Below are positions 34,753 to 43,700 of a stretch of DNA of 64,000 nt, in pieces. The stretch comes from Candidatus Melainabacteria bacterium (GTDB lineage: Bacteria; Cyanobacteriota; Vampirovibrionia; Obscuribacterales; Obscuribacteraceae). Location of the stretch: contig JACRFZ010000092.1 of assembly GCA_016212515.1 (NCBI GenBank), forward strand, positions 62,001 through 126,000, given 5' to 3'. Every line of letters begins with the position of its first letter. Position 1 is the stretch's first letter. Under the pieces are notes generated by a model that saw nothing but the letters and a program-made list of their open reading frames with translations, had not been told where the DNA came from and did not search any database. Made by a program: the position numbers and the translations under genes.

Positions 34753-36486
34753 TTACAGTTCGAAGACCTGCTTGGCGTGCGGAATCACCACGTTCTTCCA
34801 GTTGAGAGCGCTTTCGATGTGACCCTTCAGGCCTTCCAGGGCGCCGTCATCGCCGTGGACGATGAAGGTCTGCTTGGGACGACGCTTGAACTTGCGCAGC
34901 CAGCCAAGCTGATCGCCGTAGTCGGCATGGGCCGAATAGTCCGGCAGGAACTCAACCGTGGCGCCGACGCGCACATCCTTGCCCTTGATGCGCACAGTCT
35001 TGGCGCACTCCGGGCAGGCGGTAACGCTGTCGGGACGCTCGCCGCGAGTGCGAACGATGGACTGCCCGAGGGTACCGGTGCCCTGGAAGCCCACGAACAT
35101 CACGGTGTTCTGCTTGTGGGGCAGCCAGTAAGCCAGGTGATCGACGATGCGTCCACCGGCAGCCATACCACTGGAACCGACGATGATGCACGGCTCTTCG
35201 TGCACGCGACGCAGGGCGGCAGAATCCGGATACTCGGTAACCAGATACTGCTTGGGCGTGGTGTAAGGGTCGCGGCCTTCCGCAAAGACCTTCTGGGTCT
35301 CGGCGTTGAGGATGCCCACATGCTTGCGGTGTACATCGGTGGCCTTGTTGGTCATGCGCCCGTCCACGTAGACGGGAAGGGTCGGCATGCGGCCGGACTC
35401 CATGAGGATGCGCAGGTCGTTGAGGATGGTCTGCGCACGACCGACGGCAAAGGCCGGGATGACGATGACGCCGCAGCCGAAACGGGGATGACGCGGCTTG
35501 GCGCGCTCGTAGGCCTGCAGAAGCATGGTTTCCAGAGCATCGAGGCGGTCGCGCTTCTGGTGCAGGCGGTCGCCATAGGTGGCTTCCAGCATCAGATAGT
35601 CAGCCTGCTCCACGGGCTCCAGGTCACGCAAGAGAGGCATGTTGGGTCGACCGACATTGCCGGTGAAGCAGAAGGTGCGCTTCTGGCTGCCCTTGCCGAT
35701 TTCCAGGTTGACCACGGCAGCGCCGAGGATGTGGCCGGCATCGGTGAAGGTGAAGGCGATGGTATCGGTGACGGCGAAGCGCTCGTGGTAGTTGACCGAA
35801 TGGCAATACTTGAGGCTCTCGACAGCCTGCTCCTGAGTGTAGAGCGGCTGGAAGCGCCACGAGTCATTGGCGGTAGTTTCGGCGGCGGTAGCTTCGGCGG
35901 CGCTAGTCTGAACGGCGCCCTTACCGGCTCGGAAAGCTGACTCCACAACCTGCTTGCCACTGACCTTCTTGCGACCGGTGCTCTGATTCTTGCCGCGAGG
36001 CGATTTGCCGTTGCGGTCGCCCTTGGGGGGCGCATCGCCGGCGGCACCTTCGAGCTCGGCTCGAGCGGCCAGACGCTGACGATTGTGACGATTCAGCCGA
36101 GCCTTGGCTTGCTCTTCCTGCAGATAGCCGGAGTCCGGGAGGATCACCGTCATCAAGTCATAGGTGGCGGGAGTGACGTAGACCTTGCCCTTGAAGCCGT
36201 CCTTGATCAGCTTGGGCAGATAGCCGCAGTGATCAACGTGGGCATGGCTGAGAATGACAAAGTCGACATCGGCAGGATTCACACCGGTGGGCAATCGCTT
36301 CCGGTAGTCAGCCTGAGGGTTCTCGACGGTGAGACCGGCATCCACGAGGAAGCGGGTCACCTTGCCCTTCTCAAAGAGTTCATACAGAAAGAGTGAGCCC
36401 GTCACCGACTGCGCCGCTCCCAGGATGTGAAACTTGAGGACGGAACGACCGGTGCGGTCTACTTCTTGTAGCTGACGTTTGTTCAT
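34753..36486 (-). CDS. Beta-CASP metallo-beta-lactamase RNA-processing protein
   Basis: 577 residues from ATG 36486 (GGAG nine bases upstream); the longer frame to 36567 lacks support. The catalytic motifs are SHAHVDHCG (His81, His83, Asp85, His86), DAGHILGAA, the beta-CASP A/B/C region with EATYGDR, and the late SAHADYGDQLGWL and FIVHGD. These match the KH-less YSH1/TTHA0252-type ribonucleases that act in 5'-3' or endonucleolytic RNA decay. A charged linker of about 80 residues (139-220, Lys/Arg/Gly-rich) is inserted after the first third and is unusual. A CPEC pair occurs later. It is probably a soluble RNase; the exact RNA is unknown. G/C-ending codons suggest strong expression. Confidence 0.9.
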   Translation of the reverse strand: MNKRQLQEVDRTGRSVLKFHILGAAQSVTGSLFLYELFEKGKVTRFLVDAGLTVENPQADYRKRLPTGVNPADVDFVILSHAHVDHCGYLPKLIKDGFKGKVYVTPATYDLMTVILPDSGYLQEEQAKARLNRHNRQRLAARAELEGAAGDAPPKGDRNGKSPRGKNQSTGRKKVSGKQVVESAFRAGKGAVQTSAAEATAAETTANDSWRFQPLYTQEQAVESLKYCHSVNYHERFAVTDTIAFTFTDAGHILGAAVVNLEIGKGSQKRTFCFTGNVGRPNMPLLRDLEPVEQADYLMLEATYGDRLHQKRDRLDALETMLLQAYERAKPRHPRFGCGVIVIPAFAVGRAQTILNDLRILMESGRMPTLPVYVDGRMTNKATDVHRKHVGILNAETQKVFAEGRDPYTTPKQYLVTEYPDSAALRRVHEEPCIIVGSSGMAAGGRIVDHLAYWLPHKQNTVMFVGFQGTGTLGQSIVRTRGERPDSVTACPECAKTVRIKGKDVRVGATVEFLPDYSAHADYGDQLGWLRKFKRRPKQTFIVHGDDGALEGLKGHIESALNWKNVVIPHAKQVFEL

Positions 36487-37224
36487 GGTTGTTTTTCTCC
36501 ATATTGACTTGGCTGCTAGGTGCCGGACTGTGGAACCTGCAAGCGCATCCCGCTCAGACAAAAGCAATTCCGGTTTTCGCAGCCAAGACGGAAGACCAAG
36601 GGGTCGTGTCTCTGTCTGCCGGAACGACTATTAGAGGCGCGGGCACCTCTGACTGGAGTGGAATTAGGTTAAGTGGCTGGGGATAGGGAAGCTGAAAAGA
36701 AAATCTCAGAAAATTTGGAAAGAAAGAACGCAGTCAACCTATCAACCTGTAGCTGGAAGAAGCAAACGGCTTCCTGGGCCTTTTCTAGGTTGAGAACTAA
36801 AGTTCTAGTCAGAAACCGGCCCCTTAAGGAATAGCCCGCTTATCGCGACCACTTGGCATGCCGCATAAGGACAGCGAAAGCCTTGCCCAGAGAGACTTTC
36901 TCAGCGCGCGGGCTTGTCAATATAATTCAGTCGCGCTAGAGGTCTAGTTGCAGCACCAGGTACTAGTACTTGAGTTAAGAACCTCAAGAGCATTATTTCT
37001 AGAGAGTATTTTCTTTTTTCACTCTGAGTTTCCAGTCAAGTCTAAATCACCGCCATCCCCAGCGACCCATTGCCCCATCTGAAGCGCCTCCGCGCTCTGG
37101 ATTGAATCGGCAAGAAAATACGGGCGCTGAGCTGTGAAAGAACCATCAGGACTTCGACCGGTCACTTCCAACACATCTAAAAAAACCAGGGCGAATATTT
37201 CACCTGGCTATCAAGGAGCCAACT
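36487..37224. other. Gene-free divergent region (738 bases)
   Basis: It separates the beta-CASP gene (leftward) from the rhomboid gene (rightward). The -10-like TATAAT at 36921-36926 with TTCTCA 17 bases upstream could be the rhomboid promoter, leaving a 300-base leader. Several CTAG palindromes (GTACTAGTAC at 36960) occur. No gene. Confidence 0.35.
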
Positions 37225-38019
37225 ATGTTTCCTCTCAAGGACAACCTGCGTTGCTCGAGCCCTGCAACTGTCACAAAGTGGCTCATCCTGGCGAACGTGG
37301 TGGCCTTCATCATCGAAGTCACCATGCTTCTTTCCGGCCACCAGGACCAGCTTTTCGGCACCTGGCTCATGGTTCCCGGCAAAGTCACCGCAGCCTTCGC
37401 TGCCGGCGACCCGAGTCTCATGTTCTGGGCCACCGTTTCCATCTTCTCGTCCATGTTCCTGCACGGGAGCTTCGGACACATCTTCGGCAACATGGTCTTC
37501 CTCTTTGTCTTCGGCAAGGGCATGGAAAACCGCATCGGCAAATGGAATTACCTGGCGTTCTACCTGATCGCCGGCGTCCTGGCTGCGCTCACCCACTGGG
37601 GTAGCGATCCGACCAGCATGATTCCCACCCTCGGCGCCTCCGGTGCCATCGCCGGCGTCCTGGGCGGCTACCTGCTGTTCTGGGCCAATGCCACCATCTC
37701 CGGCTTCTACGTGCTGCCTGCCCCTGCTTACGTCCACACCAAGGCCTACTGGTTCTTGATCGGCTGGTTCGTGATGCAGTTCTCGGGCGTGCTCAGCTCG
37801 GTCGGTCCGATTGACGGTGCCGGTGTCGGTGCCTTCTTCGATGCCGACAAGCTTGTGCGCTTCGGCGACGGCGTGGCCTACTGGGCGCACATCGGCGGCT
37901 TCGTGGCTGGTTTCATCATGGCTGGACTGGCCAAGATCTTCATGCCCAAGACCGACGTCTGCATCATTCCGAAGCCGGAATGCGATGCGCCGGAAGACCA
38001 CAACAAGGGTTCGAAGTAA
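37225..38019 (+). CDS. Rhomboid-family intramembrane serine protease
   Basis: 264 residues with six or seven membrane spans. The catalytic serine is in GASGAIAG (Ser139) and the catalytic histidine in AHIGGFVAG (His222). The family Asn/His motif is LHGSFGHIFGNM (87-90 region) and the amphipathic loop continues FVFGKGMENRIGKW. Rhomboids cleave single-pass membrane proteins inside the membrane. The enzyme looks complete and active. The start ATG 37225 is 23 bases after a weak GGCTATCAAGGAG-like site. The substrate is unknown. It has a terminator of its own and G/C-ending codons. Confidence 0.92.
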   Translation: MFPLKDNLRCSSPATVTKWLILANVVAFIIEVTMLLSGHQDQLFGTWLMVPGKVTAAFAAGDPSLMFWATVSIFSSMFLHGSFGHIFGNMVFLFVFGKGMENRIGKWNYLAFYLIAGVLAALTHWGSDPTSMIPTLGASGAIAGVLGGYLLFWANATISGFYVLPAPAYVHTKAYWFLIGWFVMQFSGVLSSVGPIDGAGVGAFFDADKLVRFGDGVAYWAHIGGFVAGFIMAGLAKIFMPKTDVCIIPKPECDAPEDHNKGSK

Positions 38020-38064
38020 ATCACCCTTACCACGTCGGCTGAAAAGTCGGCAAGTCTGACTCAC

Positions 38065-38112
38065 ACCAGGCAGGTACTCAGCCAAACAGCTAGTGCCTGC
38101 CTGGTCTTTTTC
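38065..38112 (+). terminator. Rho-independent terminator after the rhomboid gene
   Basis: Arms ACCAGGCAGGTACT/AGTGCCTGCCTGGT are followed by CTTTTTCCC. A very strong intrinsic terminator. Confidence 0.88.
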
Positions 38113-38152
38113 CCTCCTCCTCTTACTTTTTTACCTTTAAGCAAAGGTTTCT

Positions 38153-39004
38153 ATGTCCTGGCAAAAACTCAAGAACCTCCCCGGAGGTTCAAATCCCCAG
38201 CCACTCTCCGTGGTAATCGGCCACCGAGGACTGGCGGCACGCTTCCCCGAGAACACCCTGGTTTCCTTTGCAGCCGCCCTCAAGGCCGGTGCCTCTATGA
38301 TTGAGCTAGACCTGAGACTGAGTGCTGACGGACAGGCCGTGGTCATCCACGATGCCACCGTGGACCGCACCACCAATGGTACCGGTCTGATCAAGAGCAT
38401 AAACCTCAAGGACCTGCAAAAGCTTGATGCCGGCTACCATTTCAGCTCAGACGGCAGAACCAGACCATTTCGTTCTTGCGGTCTGACTGTTCCTACACTA
38501 CAACAAGTGTTCGAAACCTTTCCCCAGGCTCACATCGCCGTTGAACTGAAAGATAACAGCGCCGCTTTGATTGCGGAAGTGTATCGACTGGTCAAGCAAT
38601 TCGGACGTTTCGATCGCACCCTGATTCAAGTCTTCTCCATCAAGAGCAAGCTCGGTAAAAGCCTGCGTAAACTTGATGAAAGGCTGATCACAGGGCACAC
38701 AACCAGCGAACTGGTGCTTTTCGGTACCCTCTCCCGCATTGGGCTGAGCAGCTTCTGGCGCCGTAAGAGCCTGATTCTGGATGTACCGGTCAGGCGCGGC
38801 CGACTGCCGGTAGTAACAGCCAGCTTCGTCAACGCCGCACATCGTCGCGGTCTTATGGTGCTGGTCTGGACAGTGAATGAGGCAAAGGAACTGGAAAGAC
38901 TTTACAAACTGGGAGTGGACGGTGTTTACACCGACGATGCCGCAGCCACACACACAATCATAGAGCAGCTTCGTCAGCGTTTTAGCGATGGAGCGACTAG
39001 ATGA
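38153..39004 (+). CDS. Glycerophosphodiester phosphodiesterase
   Basis: 283 residues. GDPD signatures: GHRGLAARFPENT (His24, Arg25), MIELDLRLSADG (Glu51, Asp53) and VVIHDATVDRTTNGTG (His66). HIAVELKDN and the late VWTVNEAKE with GVDGVYTDDA complete the TIM-barrel pattern. The enzyme hydrolyses glycerophosphodiesters to sn-glycerol-3-phosphate and an alcohol, using a divalent metal. No signal peptide is seen, so it is probably cytosolic, as GlpQ2/UgpQ types are. ATG 38153 follows AAGCAAAGG. Codons are more A/T-ending than in the neighbouring rhomboid, so it belongs to the other codon group. Confidence 0.93.
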   Translation: MSWQKLKNLPGGSNPQPLSVVIGHRGLAARFPENTLVSFAAALKAGASMIELDLRLSADGQAVVIHDATVDRTTNGTGLIKSINLKDLQKLDAGYHFSSDGRTRPFRSCGLTVPTLQQVFETFPQAHIAVELKDNSAALIAEVYRLVKQFGRFDRTLIQVFSIKSKLGKSLRKLDERLITGHTTSELVLFGTLSRIGLSSFWRRKSLILDVPVRRGRLPVVTASFVNAAHRRGLMVLVWTVNEAKELERLYKLGVDGVYTDDAAATHTIIEQLRQRFSDGATR

Positions 39005-39593
39005 GCGATGCTTCTGCGAAACGTACACAAGCGAGAGACAGGAGAAATCTGCCGGCTCTGACTGGAGCTCGGATTTCTCCTGCATCTCTCATACGCCTCT
39101 TCTGAATTTCCCCTGGGACAAAAAAATCTGCACTGTTCTACTATTTCTCCCAGTACAACTCAACCGTCTAGCGCAGCACTGTTCAGGCGCACCAGCTAAA
39201 GAACTACTCAGCGAAATGGCGGCAGTAGCACAAATCAGACCAGAAACAATAGTTTCAGACTCCAATTGCTTCCCAGGCCGCCTTTCCAAAAATATTCTTA
39301 GTAGCTAATCAGTTGCCGTCAGCGAAAACATAGGACTGTCCCCTAATTCCCCACCAGTTCAGAAGCCCCAGCCTGAAAATCCGACATCCAAACAACACCA
39401 GCCACATAGCCCCAGTCTGAAACTGGAAACACAGGTCGATTGCAACGATTGATCCGTGCTTGACCGCCACTCCTTCCCCTTGAATCTCGGCCGTTCAAAC
39501 ATCATCGTCTCACGGCTCAGAACCTTTCAAAACAACTACCAGATGCCCTCCATCCCAAACTCTCGCCCCAAGCACTATGCCACTGCTGAATCC
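39005..39593. other. Gene-free region (589 bases)
   Basis: It holds a hairpin AGGAGAAATC/GATTTCTCCT at 39040-39081, which may end the GDPD transcript. The rest shows no gene. The open frame 39456-39593 is mostly the upstream extension of the 89-residue gene. Confidence 0.4.
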
Positions 39594-39863
39594 ATGAACA
39601 TCTTCGACAGCGCCGACTTTCCCCTCCCTGTGGCAAACGCCCTTCACTCACTGGTGGAGAGCCACTTGCTGATCCTGCGCACCATCCTCAAGACCGCTCT
39701 GGCGGTGAAGAAGCCGGTGCGTTACGTGCTGGACGCGGACCACCGCTTCGAGCCCGTGGCCCGAGCCCTGGCTGAACGCCTGCGCCAGGACGGACACCAG
39801 GCCCGCGGCTTCTACTCGGCACTGCCCGACCAGACTTACTACGCCGTCGACATCGTCGGCTGA
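39594..39863 (+). CDS. Unknown protein, 89 residues
   Basis: The frame is open from 39456. ATG 39594 and ATG 39543 are both possible; neither has a clear ribosome-binding site, and the region from 39594 on looks protein-like. It has a Leu-rich helix (SLVESHLLILRTILKTALAV), a basic patch KKPVRYVLDADHR and a charged helix ARALAERLRQDGHQ, then FYSALPDQTYYAVDIVG. No family is recognised. It ends 7 bases before the next small gene's frame, and both have the same G/C-rich codons, so they probably form one unit. Confidence 0.55.
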   Translation: MNIFDSADFPLPVANALHSLVESHLLILRTILKTALAVKKPVRYVLDADHRFEPVARALAERLRQDGHQARGFYSALPDQTYYAVDIVG

Positions 39864-39888
39864 CTCAAGAATGAACAGGAGCATGAAC

Positions 39889-40134
39889 ATGTACACCTCT
39901 CCCTTTCCCCCTCCGGAAGAAATGCACCTGAAGTGGATCGCCTTCGACAACGAAGTCTTTCAGGGCAAGGTTGCCGTCCGCCTGCCTGGTATGTGGTGGA
40001 GCTACGGCCTCGGCCGCATGCTGGGCGAAGGCGTGGAAGTCTTCGATCGCCGCGAAGACGCCGTTGCCGCCGCACGGGCTGCCACCCTGCGGCAGATTGC
40101 CGTGCTGGAAGCCAAACTGGCACGCCTGACCTGA
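39889..40134 (+). CDS. Unknown protein, about 81 residues
   Basis: Several ATGs are clustered (39871, 39883, 39889). ATG 39889 has AGGAG at the right distance. The protein starts with a Pro-rich MYTSPFPPPEEM, then a beta-rich middle (KWIAFDNEVFQGKVAVRL, MWWSYGLG), and ends in an Ala/Arg/Leu-rich helix (VAAARAATLRQIAVLEAKL). No domain is recognised. It directly follows the 89-residue gene and probably shares its transcript. Confidence 0.5.
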   Translation: MYTSPFPPPEEMHLKWIAFDNEVFQGKVAVRLPGMWWSYGLGRMLGEGVEVFDRREDAVAAARAATLRQIAVLEAKLARLT

Positions 40135-40517
40135 CCCCAGCCGACCCGAACCCGACACACTAGCGCTAGCCGCGCAAATCGCCAAGCATCCGGGCTTCCG
40201 CCTCTGCCGCCCATTCCAGCGCAGAGAAGAAGCTTATAAGCACCAGGTCGTTGACTGCCTGCTCTTGACCGTGACAGGTTGAGTTCAGATTGCCCCAACC
40301 CCCTTTTGAGTACCTCTTAGCTTCCATAGCCAACCCGACGGTCTTCCAGCCCTGAATTTCCGATACCGCACGCGGCTCGGAGACATGCGCTCTCAAAGAC
40401 CTCGCACTCTCTAGGGAAAGCCACGCAAGTGCGCCAAGGAGCAATCGAACAATTATCTATTTGTCCCGAATTCAAGACCTCAGCCCCAATTGGCTGCAGG
40501 CAAGAAAGAGACACGAC
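40135..40517. other. Gene-free region (383 bases)
   Basis: It contains an ACTAGCGCTAG near-palindrome at 40158. An open frame on the other strand (40166-40444) reads somewhat like protein but has no ribosome-binding site. Nothing else is recognised. Confidence 0.35.
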
Positions 40518-41111
40518 ATGGAGAACATCACAAAAACAATTGCCGTCGTACTGGGCAGCGGTCTGCTCGCCGACGGCACTCCAACCCCGGTGACCGCTAT
40601 CCGCGCCCGTGAAGCAGCCAAACTGGCGAAGGAAGTCCAACTGGACAAACTCATCTGCTCTGGATTCCGTGCCCCCGATGATCGTCTCACCGGCAACACT
40701 GAAGCCAAAGCCATGGCCGACATCATCCGCGCTGAGCTCAGCAACACTCAGATACCGGACATCTGCCTGGAGGATAAGTCTATGGACACCCTCGGCAACG
40801 GCATCTTCACGGCATCCCTGTTTCTCCAGACGGAAGAGCCGGGACGCTTAATCGTTGTGACATCGCCCTTCCACATGGAGCGCGCTCTCTACATCTTCGG
40901 ACGCCTCCTCTCAAGCGACTGGAAGATCGAAGGGCACGCCAGTGAGGAATGGAGCGGTGAGACGCGACAAGCCGGTGCGCCACAAGCCCTGGAACGAGCC
41001 CGAGACTTCTTCTCCGACATCGCCCAGGGCGACATTGCTGCCGCCATGAGCAAGCTCAGCCGGCGCAAACCCTACAGGCAAGAAACAAAACAAGAACAGC
41101 CGGCCGCCTGA
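40518..41111 (+). CDS. YdcF/SanA-type (DUF218) protein
   Basis: 197 residues from ATG 40518 (AAAGAGACACGAC upstream). The DUF218 pattern is present: a nucleotide-binding-like start AVVLGSGLLADG, then AIRAREAAKL, LICSGFRAPDD, ICLEDKSMDTLGNG and the conserved VTSPFHMERALYIFGRLL. Related YdcF binds S-adenosylmethionine and SanA influences the cell envelope; the exact activity of this one is unknown. There is no N-terminal membrane anchor, unlike SanA, so it is cytosolic like YdcF. The last 30 residues are Arg/Lys/Gln-rich and probably disordered. Confidence 0.85.
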   Translation: MENITKTIAVVLGSGLLADGTPTPVTAIRAREAAKLAKEVQLDKLICSGFRAPDDRLTGNTEAKAMADIIRAELSNTQIPDICLEDKSMDTLGNGIFTASLFLQTEEPGRLIVVTSPFHMERALYIFGRLLSSDWKIEGHASEEWSGETRQAGAPQALERARDFFSDIAQGDIAAAMSKLSRRKPYRQETKQEQPAA

Positions 41112-41133
41112 GCGAAACAAATGCTAGCGCCTG

Positions 41134-41189
41134 GAGCCCGTTGTCATCTCAGTGCGAATGCACTCTGAGATGACGGGCTCCCTTTTTTG
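41134..41189 (+). terminator. Strong terminator after the YdcF-type gene
   Basis: A long stem GAGCCCGTTGTCATCTCAG / CTGAGATGACGGGCTC (one bulge) is followed by CCTTTTTTGC. Confidence 0.9.
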
Positions 41190-41252
41190 CGAGCTTCTAC
41201 TGCTTGCCGTAGCAGTCTTGTCAGCAAAGCCGAAAGCCATTAGAGTAAAAAT

Positions 41253-42137
41253 GTGGCTGCTGGAAACGCTCTCATCCCCGCCACATCTAAGCCGCTGCCG
41301 GAACCTCAGATAATTCCCCCGCCTAATCGATTGCCTCAGTTATTCAAAGTGAAATATTGCAAGAGCCAAGTCAACCATCTGAAGCAGTTTCTTGGTCTAA
41401 CTCTTGCCCTTTCGTTAGGCGCCTCTAGTATCTGCTGGACACAGGCCGCGCCTCAAAAAACAGCCAGGGGCCCCTCAACGAAAGTTACTTGCCTGGAATT
41501 GCACCAAAAATCGCGCACTTACGGCAACGTCAGGGTTTTGATTAACGACAACTACCTCAAAATATGCCAGACCAACGGCAACACCATAATTCTGTCAAAG
41601 GCGCCTGACTGGGATTTGTACTGCATCAATCGGCTCACCCACACCTATGCCAGAAGCGAAAGATCGAAACCATCCCCCTTCCTCGGCCAAACAGTGGCAG
41701 CCATGGAAGGCGTCGATCTCTCGAAAGTGAGATGGAAAGTCTTTGAGATTGGCAAGATTGCTCAGCTAAACGCCAATCACCTGGTCGATGGCGGGGTGGC
41801 AAATCCTGCCCGGTTTCAGAATACAGGCTACCAGAATCTGGAAACTGAATTGAAGGAGCGCGGCTTCTGGGTGAGCGCGGAAAAACTCTGCCTTGCCCAA
41901 CCGGCAAACCATCTCTCCACTCTCATGCTCCTGCCGAAAACGGATCGCATTCCGTTGCGCTACTTTCACCGCACCCCGGGCGGCAGTAAATGCCTGGTGC
42001 TGGAGACCCTGGCCTGCAAGAAAGTACAGGTGGAGCGCTCGGAATTTGCCTTGCCGAGCGGCTACAAGCAAACCAAGTCGGAATTCGACGGCGGACTCTC
42101 GGAAACCGGCGTGATGGACATTCTCAAAGGGCAGTAG
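41253..42137 (+). CDS. Unknown exported protein
   Basis: 294 residues from GTG 41253; a second GTG at 41349 would start right before a normal signal peptide (HLKQFLGLTLALSLGASS, Ala-rich cleavage region near TQAAPQ) and gives 262 residues. The mature part is beta-rich with NVRVLINDNYLKICQTNG, NTIILSKAPDWDLYCINRL and KVRWKVFEIG, and three or four cysteines spread along it. No known fold is recognised. The Sec signal puts it in the periplasm or outer membrane. A similar pattern (signal, then beta-rich domain) is seen at 45206, but I see no clear sequence relation. Confidence 0.6.
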   Translation: MAAGNALIPATSKPLPEPQIIPPPNRLPQLFKVKYCKSQVNHLKQFLGLTLALSLGASSICWTQAAPQKTARGPSTKVTCLELHQKSRTYGNVRVLINDNYLKICQTNGNTIILSKAPDWDLYCINRLTHTYARSERSKPSPFLGQTVAAMEGVDLSKVRWKVFEIGKIAQLNANHLVDGGVANPARFQNTGYQNLETELKERGFWVSAEKLCLAQPANHLSTLMLLPKTDRIPLRYFHRTPGGSKCLVLETLACKKVQVERSEFALPSGYKQTKSEFDGGLSETGVMDILKGQ

Positions 42138-42323
42138 CGACGGGAAAAATACAGGAGAGACAGCCGGACATGGTGGTACACCCATTGCTCTCCCGCTCCT
42201 GATGCCATAGTTACTGCTTTTTATCGATGCTTAGTACATTCTATAGTATCTATTTTCAAAATAGAAAGAGCCTTCTTTGGTTCAGGAAAAATCCCGCCAG
42301 AGATGTGGAACCAGGGCTACCAA

Positions 42324-42411
42324 GTACGGAAGTACAGGAGTACAGAAGTACAGAAGTACAGAAGTACAAAAGTACAAAAGTACAGAAGTACAGAAGTACA
42401 GAAGTACAAAA
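42324..42411. repeat. 8-bp tandem array, eleven units
   Basis: Eleven copies of GTACAGAA (with GTACGGAA, GTACAGGA and GTACAAAA variants) run without a gap. Every unit keeps GTAC. It lies in the short gap between two convergent genes, next to a terminator hairpin. Confidence 0.92.
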
Positions 42412-42416
42412 GGTTC

Positions 42417-42452
42417 GCCCCAACTCAAAACAAAGATGTCTCAAGTTGGGGC
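42417..42452 (-). terminator. Hairpin at the end of the pcp gene
   Basis: A perfect 9-bp stem GCCCCAACT/AGTTGGGGC. Read leftward it is followed by CGAACCTTTTG, so it probably ends the pcp transcript. Confidence 0.65.
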
Positions 42453-42488
42453 AAACGCAACTGTGTCGCGCACCGCCGAAGTTCCGGA

Positions 42489-43346
42489 TTAGAGTCCGGT
42501 TACTGGCACGGGTGCATCCATGGTTTCGACCACCGCCTTGACAATCGTCTCCAGGGCATGCCGCATCAGAGCAAGCTGATGAAGATGAGAATTAGAAGAG
42601 TTGGCGCCGGCATTGAATGCCTGCCTCGAAACGGCAAGGGAGCCATAGAGTTCAGCCGTAGCAGTAAATTTGTCCAGAGGCGGAATATGCACGAAGACAA
42701 CGGCTTTCACCCGGCTGTTGCGGCGACAGTAGGAAAGAGCCTTGAAGTAAAGCTCATTGCAGATATAAGTGCCGGCATGGTTGGACACCTGACAGGGATA
42801 GCCGGATTGCTCCACAGCCCGAACTATGGGGGGAAGCGGCAACATGGTGCGAAGCAGGTCGGGCTGCTCAGGATCCACAAAGGTATCCACGGCCAACTCA
42901 CCTTCATTGTCCGGCATACCGTAGTCGCGAACATTGAGAGCAAAGCGCTCCAGACTCAAACGGTCTCGAGAGGCGGCCAGCCCCGTCATGACAAGCACCA
43001 CTGGTTCGTCGGTGCCCGCCAGAGTGGTGTCTATAGCTTGCTTGAGGGCTCGCCAGCCGCCACGTGAGGCAGTCGGCAAGACCTTCTTGGCGAACTTAAT
43101 GCGCACCGCAGCCGTTTGCGAACATGCCTTACCGAAGGGCTTGCCCTGAGCCGACTGGCCGGAGGGAACATCTTGCGGCTTCTTCAGGGATGGAACTTGC
43201 CGATAGAAGAGCCCCGGCGGCATTGCCTCGACCAATTCAGAGCTGGGATTGGCTTTCTGACCGCCAAAAGCATCAAACCCAGTAACAAGACAGGTGACTG
43301 CCTGCTTGGCAATCACATTTTTTCTTTGCTTCTTTCTGCGTTTCAT
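42489..43346 (-). CDS. pcp: Pyroglutamyl peptidase I (pyrrolidone-carboxylate peptidase)
   Basis: 285 residues from ATG 43346 (AGGAG nine bases upstream); the frame extends to 43448 without support. C15 motifs are clear: LVTGFDAFGGQKANPS, GLAASRDRLSLERFALN (Glu133), VSNHAGTYICNELYF (Cys196) and FVHIPP (His220), the Cys/His/Glu triad. The enzyme removes N-terminal pyroglutamate from peptides in the cytosol. It is about 70 residues longer than usual: a 15-residue basic start (MKRRKKQRKN) and an insert of about 35 residues at 52-87 (Pro/Gly/Gln-rich). Confidence 0.9.
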   Translation of the reverse strand: MKRRKKQRKNVIAKQAVTCLVTGFDAFGGQKANPSSELVEAMPPGLFYRQVPSLKKPQDVPSGQSAQGKPFGKACSQTAAVRIKFAKKVLPTASRGGWRALKQAIDTTLAGTDEPVVLVMTGLAASRDRLSLERFALNVRDYGMPDNEGELAVDTFVDPEQPDLLRTMLPLPPIVRAVEQSGYPCQVSNHAGTYICNELYFKALSYCRRNSRVKAVVFVHIPPLDKFTATAELYGSLAVSRQAFNAGANSSNSHLHQLALMRHALETIVKAVVETMDAPVPVTGL

Positions 43347-43700
43347 TTTGAAAGTCTCCTGGGCGCTATGAGCCGACTTGCGCCATAGGCAGCAAGTACA
43401 GCGGTTGCAAGAAACCAGGGACAAACCTCTTGCTTCAAACTCTTTCAATGCCCATATCGCAACCTGAGCCTCAATAAAGGCACCTCAGCTATTGATAGAG
43501 AGAGAGGAATGAGATTTGTAAGAGAGCTTTGCCTGGTTTCAGAAGAAAAAAGAGATGACAATAAAGAACATCTCTATCAAGTCCCAAGCCCCATATTCAA
43601 CCACAATGGCATTTATTAGCTCTCACGAAGGCGCTTGACAATAAACGCTACCGCAAGGGATTTGGAAATCAAGCTCTACTAACAGTGCTAGACTTTGCCT
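43347..43700. promoter_or_regulatory. Divergent promoter region of pcp and the FAD oxidase
   Basis: 354 bases between two divergent starts. A consensus -35 box TTGACA occurs at 43635-43640, but no matching -10 is obvious 16-18 bases later. No gene is seen. Confidence 0.4.

Larger units (their letters stand above)
42138..42488. other. Region between convergent genes with an 8-bp repeat
   Basis: It contains the GTAC array at 42324-42411 and a hairpin at 42417-42452. The rest shows nothing recognisable. Confidence 0.4.

Noticed and set aside
37177-38085. 302-residue open frame on the - strand
   Set aside because: Antisense to the rhomboid gene; Glu/His/Asp/Gly-rich with no fold signature.
40166-40444. 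92-residue open frame on the - strand
   Set aside because: Parts look protein-like, but there is no ribosome-binding site, and it starts with TTG in a gap between two genes. Not supported enough.
42324-42411. Protein of KYRSTEVQ repeats in the three + frames
   Set aside because: The repeat is 8 bp, so it is read in all frames with the same peptide; there is no start or codon signal, and it lies between convergent gene ends.
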